Shown: in pieces, positions 52,755 to 56,867 of the stretch
How positions within the stretch are numbered: position 1 is the first letter of the stretch
Layout: each line of letters opens with the position of its first letter
NCBI GenBank assembly: GCA_017446685.1
Contig: JAFSQI010000114.1
Span: 1 to 56,867 of the forward strand
Direction of reading: 5' to 3'
DNA length: 56,867 nucleotides
From: Butyrivibrio sp.
Lineage (GTDB): Bacteria > Bacillota > Clostridia > Lachnospirales > Lachnospiraceae
Notes under the pieces: generated by a model
The model's input: the letters and a program-made list of their open reading frames with translations, nothing else
Databases searched by the model: none
Told to the model about the DNA's origin: nothing
Made by a program: the position numbers and the translations under genes

Positions 52755-53234
52755 TTATTCTGTAACTACATCCGCGTAGCATACTCGTACAACCTTATCT
52801 ATGTCATTTACCGAGACCTCAACCTGGTAGCCAACTTTTCCTGCCGAGAAAAAAATCTTTTCGAAATTGCAGGCTGTCTCATGAATTATTGTAGGGAAAG
52901 CCTTTTTCATTCCTATTGGCGAGCAACCGCCATGGACATATCCTGTAAGCGGCAGTAGTTCCTTTTGTGGAAGCATGGAAATTGACTTCTCAGATACTGC
53001 CTTAGCTGCTTTCTTTAAGTCAAGCTCCTCTTTTACAGGAATTACGAAAACATAGTGTTGACCTGATTTTCCGGTAGTTACCAAAGTCTTAAAGACTTTT
53101 TGAGCATCTTCTCCAAGAAGCGCTGCTATTTCTTCACCACTCATGGTAGCGTCAGGTTCATACATATGACTAATATATTGCACTTTTTTACCTTCTAAAA
53201 CTCGCATTACATTAGTCTTATCATCTTTTGCCAT
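52755..53234 (-). CDS. ybaK: Cys-tRNA(Pro)/Cys-tRNA(Cys) deacylase, YbaK/EbsC family
   Basis: A 159-residue trans-editing enzyme that hydrolyses mischarged tRNAs. Family features are EEIAALLG near 30, VFKTLV, FVIPVKEELDLKKAAKA, and the glycine-rich YVHGGCSPIGMKK with its conserved glycines and proline around 105-115. The length is usual. It converges with the SLH-like gene with one base between stops, and is followed upstream by the MocR gene on the same strand. Confidence 0.92.
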   Translation of the reverse strand: MAKDDKTNVMRVLEGKKVQYISHMYEPDATMSGEEIAALLGEDAQKVFKTLVTTGKSGQHYVFVIPVKEELDLKKAAKAVSEKSISMLPQKELLPLTGYVHGGCSPIGMKKAFPTIIHETACNFEKIFFSAGKVGYQVEVSVNDIDKVVRVCYADVVTE

Positions 53235-53264
53235 TATTAACTTTTCTCCTCTATAATCAATATA

Positions 53265-54659
53265 CTATCTGATTGCATTTTTTAACTCTTTTAACGCATC
53301 TGTCATACCATCAGTTTTTATTCCTGAATAGTTTACTATAAAAAGATGGCTGTCGCACACCTCTTCCATATAATAATCAGACACACAACCGATGCTTATT
53401 CTCTTTTTTTGAAGCTTTTCCTTTATCTGTGCATCAGAATGCTTCGTTTTTAATTCCAATAAAAAATGGAGTCCTGAATCATTATCTATAACTTTGCACT
53501 CTTCTTCTGAAAAGATACTACTTATCATTTCGAGGATTCTCATTTTCTTTTTCTCATAGCGAAGCCTCATTCTATTGATATGCTTTTCAAAATAGCCTTC
53601 ACTTATAAAGGCAGCAAGAACATATTGGTCAAATGTCGAGACAGTATTCGAATAAAATGATAATTTTTCAAAATACAAATTCGCCAGTTTTTCAGGAAGA
53701 ACCATATAACTGATACGGATTGTAGAAGTCAGCGACTTGGAAAAAGTATTCATATAAATGACCTTTTCACAGGCATCGATACTTTGAAGCGTCGGCACAG
53801 GTCTTCCCTTCAACCTGAACTCACTATCGTAGTCATCTTCAATTATATATCTTCCTTCTTTTTCATTTGCCCATGCAAGTAGCTCATATCTACGGCTGAC
53901 CGGCATAGTAATCCCCGTAGGAAAATGGTGAGTAGGACTAATATGAGCGACCTCTGCTCCTGACTTTTCAAGAAGGCCGATATCAATACCATGGTCATCC
54001 ATATCGACATATCTGCATTCTGCCATATTGCTGCGATAAATATAGGACAGCTTTTTATATCCGGGATTTTCAATTGCATAAATTTTCTCATTCCCAAGAA
54101 GTTTGATCAGTAATGCATAAAGATACTCTGTCCCTGCACCAACTATTATCTGGTCCGGATCAACATACATACCTCTAAAAGATGTAAGATGGTTTGCAAT
54201 TGCACTTCTAAGCTCGTAAACGCCTTCACAGGGCGAAACTTCTAAAAGTTCTTTTTCTTTGGAAGCAAGCGTTGTTCTCACAAGCCGTGACCATATTGAA
54301 AACGGAAAATCTTCACTCTCAGTTCTAGAAGAAGAAAACTCAAAAACCGGTTCATCCGTTTTTCTTTTTTTATCAATCACCAGTACTTTATTCATTTTAG
54401 GAGCAAGTGACTGTGGTCTTTGCAATTCTGCTGCATAATAACCTTTTTTGGGAAGTGCATACATATACCCTTCACTTATCAACTGGTCATATGCATTCTC
54501 AATCGTAATTGTACTAACTCCGAGATTTGAGGCAAGCGTCCTCTTTGATGGCATCTTCTGATTTTTTGTTATTTTTCCAGATAAAATGTCATTTTTTATG
54601 CACTCATAAAGATGTTGATAAAGCGGAATATCAACATTATCAAGTTCATATGTAAGCAT
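53265..54659 (-). CDS. MocR/PdxR-type regulator (GntR helix-turn-helix plus aminotransferase domain)
   Basis: A 464-residue protein. An N-terminal GntR winged helix (about 1-75) contains LPSKRTLASNLGVSTITIENAYDQL-type sequence (seen as MPSKRTLASNLGVSTITIE). A class I aminotransferase fold (about 95-464) follows, with DDYDSEFR and the PLP lysine in FSKSLTSTIRISY. Such proteins sense PLP or amino acids and control transport or vitamin B6 genes. It follows the NhaC gene by 28 nt on the same strand, so it may regulate that transporter. No pdxS/pdxT genes are present. Confidence 0.92.
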   Translation of the reverse strand: MLTYELDNVDIPLYQHLYECIKNDILSGKITKNQKMPSKRTLASNLGVSTITIENAYDQLISEGYMYALPKKGYYAAELQRPQSLAPKMNKVLVIDKKRKTDEPVFEFSSSRTESEDFPFSIWSRLVRTTLASKEKELLEVSPCEGVYELRSAIANHLTSFRGMYVDPDQIIVGAGTEYLYALLIKLLGNEKIYAIENPGYKKLSYIYRSNMAECRYVDMDDHGIDIGLLEKSGAEVAHISPTHHFPTGITMPVSRRYELLAWANEKEGRYIIEDDYDSEFRLKGRPVPTLQSIDACEKVIYMNTFSKSLTSTIRISYMVLPEKLANLYFEKLSFYSNTVSTFDQYVLAAFISEGYFEKHINRMRLRYEKKKMRILEMISSIFSEEECKVIDNDSGLHFLLELKTKHSDAQIKEKLQKKRISIGCVSDYYMEEVCDSHLFIVNYSGIKTDGMTDALKELKNAIR

Positions 54660-54687
54660 ATTTTTCCTCTTTATCCGGCATCTGTTT

Positions 54688-56223
54688 TTATTTTGTTAAA
54701 AGTATTTTAGCTCTTTTTTTGATAATCATTAAAATAGCAATCATGATAATGATTGAAACCGGCAAAGTAATAAGCCAGTTGCGCACAAAGCCCGCCAGAA
54801 CATATCCAACTACAGAGACTGCTGCCGCTGTAAGTGCATAAGGTAACTGAGTTGATACATGCGATATATGTTCGCACTGAGCTCCTGCTGATGCCATGAT
54901 AGTAGTATCTGAAATTGGTGAACAGTGATCGCCGCAAACAGCTCCTGCCATACAAGCAGAAATCGAAATAATCATGAGTTCATTATTTACATCATTTCCA
55001 AATGCAAGAACAACTATAGGAATAAGGATTCCGAATGTTCCCCAGGATGTTCCTGTGGCAAATGCAAGAAATGCTCCAATCACAAAGATAAATGCCGGAA
55101 GAAATGAAATAGCAATACCGTTTTCTGCAATTATTGATACCAGAGAAGCTACATATTCTCCTGCACCAAGTGAATCTGTCATACTCTTTAACGTCCAGGC
55201 AAGTGTAAGAATAAGAATTGCAGGAACCATACTTCTAAATCCTTCAGGAATAGCATTCATACATTCCTTAAAATCCAATACTCTTGTCACAAGATAAAAA
55301 ATTATAGTAATGACAAGTGCAACTGCAGAACCATATACCAGGCCAACGGAGGCATCGGAATTTGCCATAGCATCCACAAAATTCACGCCCTCAAAAAATC
55401 CACCGGTGTATATCATTCCTATAATACAGCATACGATAAGGGTTACGATTGGAAGAACAAGATGTATTACTCTACCTTTCTGAGAAATCGGTGGAGTGGG
55501 CTGTTCCTCAGAACCTGTAATACTTGCTGCCTTTATAGTTGAGTCCGGCATCTTAACCTGTTTATGCTCTTCTTCAGCTTTTTTCATAGGACCGTAATCA
55601 AAATTACCTATGCTCAATGCAATCATCATTGTAATTGTCAAAAATGCATATAAATTATATGGTATGGCTCTGATAAATAATGTAAGGCCATTTGTTCCGT
55701 TTACAAATCCGGTAACTGCTGCTGCCCATGATGAAACCGGTGCTATGATACAAACTGGCGCTGCTGTCGCATCGATAAGATAAGCAAGTTTTTGGCGTGA
55801 AATCTTATTTTTATCCGTTACCGGACGCATTACAGATCCGACTGTAAGGCAGTTAAAATAGTCATCTATAAATATAAGAACTCCCAAAGCAAAGGTCGCA
55901 AGCTGCGCTCCAACTCTGGTCTTAACATGTCCGGATGCCCATCGTCCAAAAGCTGCTGAACCACCGGCACGATTCATCAGCATAACTATACTTCCTAAAA
56001 TTACAAGAAATAGAAGAATTCCAACATTCCAGGAATCAGAAAGCTGACCAATCATACCATCCACAAATATATGCTCCATAGCCGCAGAGGGCGAAAACTG
56101 CGCATACAGCAATCCTCCTACAACTATACCAAGCATAAGCGAAGAATATACTTCCTTTGTAATAAGTGCCAGTAAAATGGCTATTATGGGCGGTAAAAGA
56201 GCCCAAAAAGAATTGCTGAACAT
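54688..56223 (-). CDS. NhaC family Na+/H+ antiporter-type transporter
   Basis: A 511-residue integral membrane protein with about 11-12 helices. Family motifs are FIDDYFNCLTVGSVMRPVTD near 117-137 and a C-terminal GDHCSPISDTTIMASAGAQC near 434-453, together with the paired half-barrel arrangement. A hydrophilic loop (about 205-250) divides the halves. Members exchange sodium and protons or carry organic acids and amino acids. Co-orientation with a MocR regulator hints at an amino-acid or B6-related substrate. A -35/-10 pair lies 36-63 nt upstream. Confidence 0.92.
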   Translation of the reverse strand: MFSNSFWALLPPIIAILLALITKEVYSSLMLGIVVGGLLYAQFSPSAAMEHIFVDGMIGQLSDSWNVGILLFLVILGSIVMLMNRAGGSAAFGRWASGHVKTRVGAQLATFALGVLIFIDDYFNCLTVGSVMRPVTDKNKISRQKLAYLIDATAAPVCIIAPVSSWAAAVTGFVNGTNGLTLFIRAIPYNLYAFLTITMMIALSIGNFDYGPMKKAEEEHKQVKMPDSTIKAASITGSEEQPTPPISQKGRVIHLVLPIVTLIVCCIIGMIYTGGFFEGVNFVDAMANSDASVGLVYGSAVALVITIIFYLVTRVLDFKECMNAIPEGFRSMVPAILILTLAWTLKSMTDSLGAGEYVASLVSIIAENGIAISFLPAFIFVIGAFLAFATGTSWGTFGILIPIVVLAFGNDVNNELMIISISACMAGAVCGDHCSPISDTTIMASAGAQCEHISHVSTQLPYALTAAAVSVVGYVLAGFVRNWLITLPVSIIIMIAILMIIKKRAKILLTK

Positions 56224-56258
56224 ACCGCTTTTCTCCTTTCATTAGATCACATTGTATA

Positions 56259-56286
56259 TTTATACATCTAATGGTCATTTTATCAA
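56259..56286 (-). promoter_or_regulatory. Promoter of the NhaC-family gene
   Basis: -35 TTGATA (56286-56281) and -10 TATAAA (56264-56259) on the minus strand are 16 bp apart, with a leader of about 30 nt. The rest of 56287-56390 holds a 12-bp perfect palindrome, TGCTATATAGCA (56365-56376), and no gene. Confidence 0.6.
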
Positions 56287-56390
56287 ATGAATGTCTATTA
56301 GGCTACAAATTAAAATGGAGAATTCAATTTTTTTATGTAGTAATAATCAAAACAATCCTCCCTATGCTATATAGCACCTTCTTAGCTTAT

Positions 56391-56867
56391 TCATTTCCCT
56401 TCTTGATCATCGCTTTTGTCATTTATAGTTTCAATTAGACCTGTAACTAAATCTTGCAATCGAGCTGCGTTTTTATTCGTGATTACAGGCTTCCCGATTC
56501 TTTTTTCCACCGCCAATCGTGCTTCTCCAGCGGCTTCTCCACCTTCAATTGCGACCATTCGACTTTCTTCAAAGGACTCAGGTTGCTTTTGTTTCGAAAT
56601 TTCCGTAGTGGTGGCTTCAGCCAACATGTTCAGGACAAGCTCCAATGTGGACATATTATCCCTGAGGTTTTCCTTTTTCAGACCTTTATGATTCTTATAC
56701 TGTCGTGTTGTCATCCCGGACCAGGCTTTCGTTATCTCATCTGCCAGGATTACATATTCTACGCCTTTCTTTACGCCGCGTTTGTCCCACTCATCTGTTA
56801 GTTCTTTTCTTACCTGAATTGCCTGCAGGCGCTGATTGATCCACTCCCTTGAATAGCCCTTCTTAGC
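56391..56867 (-). CDS. BRO/DinD-like phage-type protein, 3' part (runs off the right edge)
   Basis: 158 in-frame residues are visible, and the frame is open to the window edge, so the 5' part is missing. The sequence begins AKKGYSREWINQRLQAIQVR, continues GVKKGVEYVILADEITKAWSG and MTTRQYKNHKGLKKENLRDN, and ends with a charged tail. It matches the region that follows the BRO-N domain in phage antirepressors and DinD-like proteins. An internal ATG at 56714 has no ribosome site and is not the start. Its base composition is visibly richer in GC than the neighbours, in keeping with a transferred element beginning here. Exact family is uncertain. Confidence 0.75.
   Translation of the reverse strand, partial: AKKGYSREWINQRLQAIQVRKELTDEWDKRGVKKGVEYVILADEITKAWSGMTTRQYKNHKGLKKENLRDNMSTLELVLNMLAEATTTEISKQKQPESFEESRMVAIEGGEAAGEARLAVEKRIGKPVITNKNAARLQDLVTGLIETINDKSDDQEGK

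Noticed and set aside
56391-56714. A complete 107-codon gene starting at 56714
   Set aside because: The frame stays open to the window edge and the upstream codons continue the same recognisable domain, so the gene is cut by the edge instead.

Overview
The window comes from a low-GC Firmicute, most likely a Lachnospiraceae bacterium of the Butyrivibrio/Pseudobutyrivibrio/Roseburia type. The signs are AT-rich intergenic DNA, strong AGGAGG ribosome sites, a tRNA-Trp T-box ahead of trpEG, a dnaX-ybaB-recR cluster, a DUF6472 small protein, and a large oligosaccharide ABC-importer inventory that uses intracellular glycosidases. This placement is inferred from gene content, not from a search.

Left part (1-12,000): the left edge is the very start of a 16S rRNA gene on the minus strand, with its leader and two tandem promoters. 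Above it on the same strand lies a housekeeping run: pfkA, dnaX, ybaB, recR, galM, a DUF5711 protein and a CvpA-like protein. Then come tRNA-Ser(CGA), a YvyF-like zinc-ribbon protein and a PurF-like phosphoribosyltransferase on the plus strand. trpEG follows on the minus strand behind a T-box.

Middle (12,000-34,400): a long minus-strand block for arabinose-containing oligosaccharides. It starts with a GH51 arabinofuranosidase behind a promoter with an adjoining palindrome. It continues with a 1019-residue substrate-binding protein carrying beta-sandwich domains, two permeases, a beta-propeller/TPR/Yip1-like membrane protein, a secreted DUF5696 protein, two more permeases, a second binding protein and a LamG-plus-repeat lipoprotein. 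A GH43 arabinofuranosidase and a small membrane protein lie just beyond a weak terminator. Neither importer has an ATPase of its own. A LytTR response regulator and a hybrid histidine kinase lie immediately upstream and may be the sensor.

Right part (34,400-56,867): a NUDIX hydrolase, an FRG-domain protein and an OB-fold-like lipoprotein come first. A third sugar ABC importer follows, with an MsmK/UgpC-type ATPase that could energise all three. Next are a DUF6472 small protein and a RACo-like ferredoxin/ASKHA protein. Divergent from these is an SPFH/zinc-ribbon/TPM three-gene set, then two tandem membrane diguanylate cyclases. A 60-residue peptide with a double-glycine leader and a zinc-ribbon core, a GH27 alpha-galactosidase with an inserted domain, an SLH-like small protein, a YbaK deacylase, a MocR regulator and an NhaC-family antiporter follow. 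The right edge holds the 3' part of a phage-type BRO/DinD-like gene.

Most notable: (i) the large binding protein, propeller/Yip1 and DUF5696 assembly, (ii) the double-glycine zinc-ribbon peptide, (iii) a PurF homologue without the catalytic cysteine, and (iv) the GH27 enzyme with an inserted domain.
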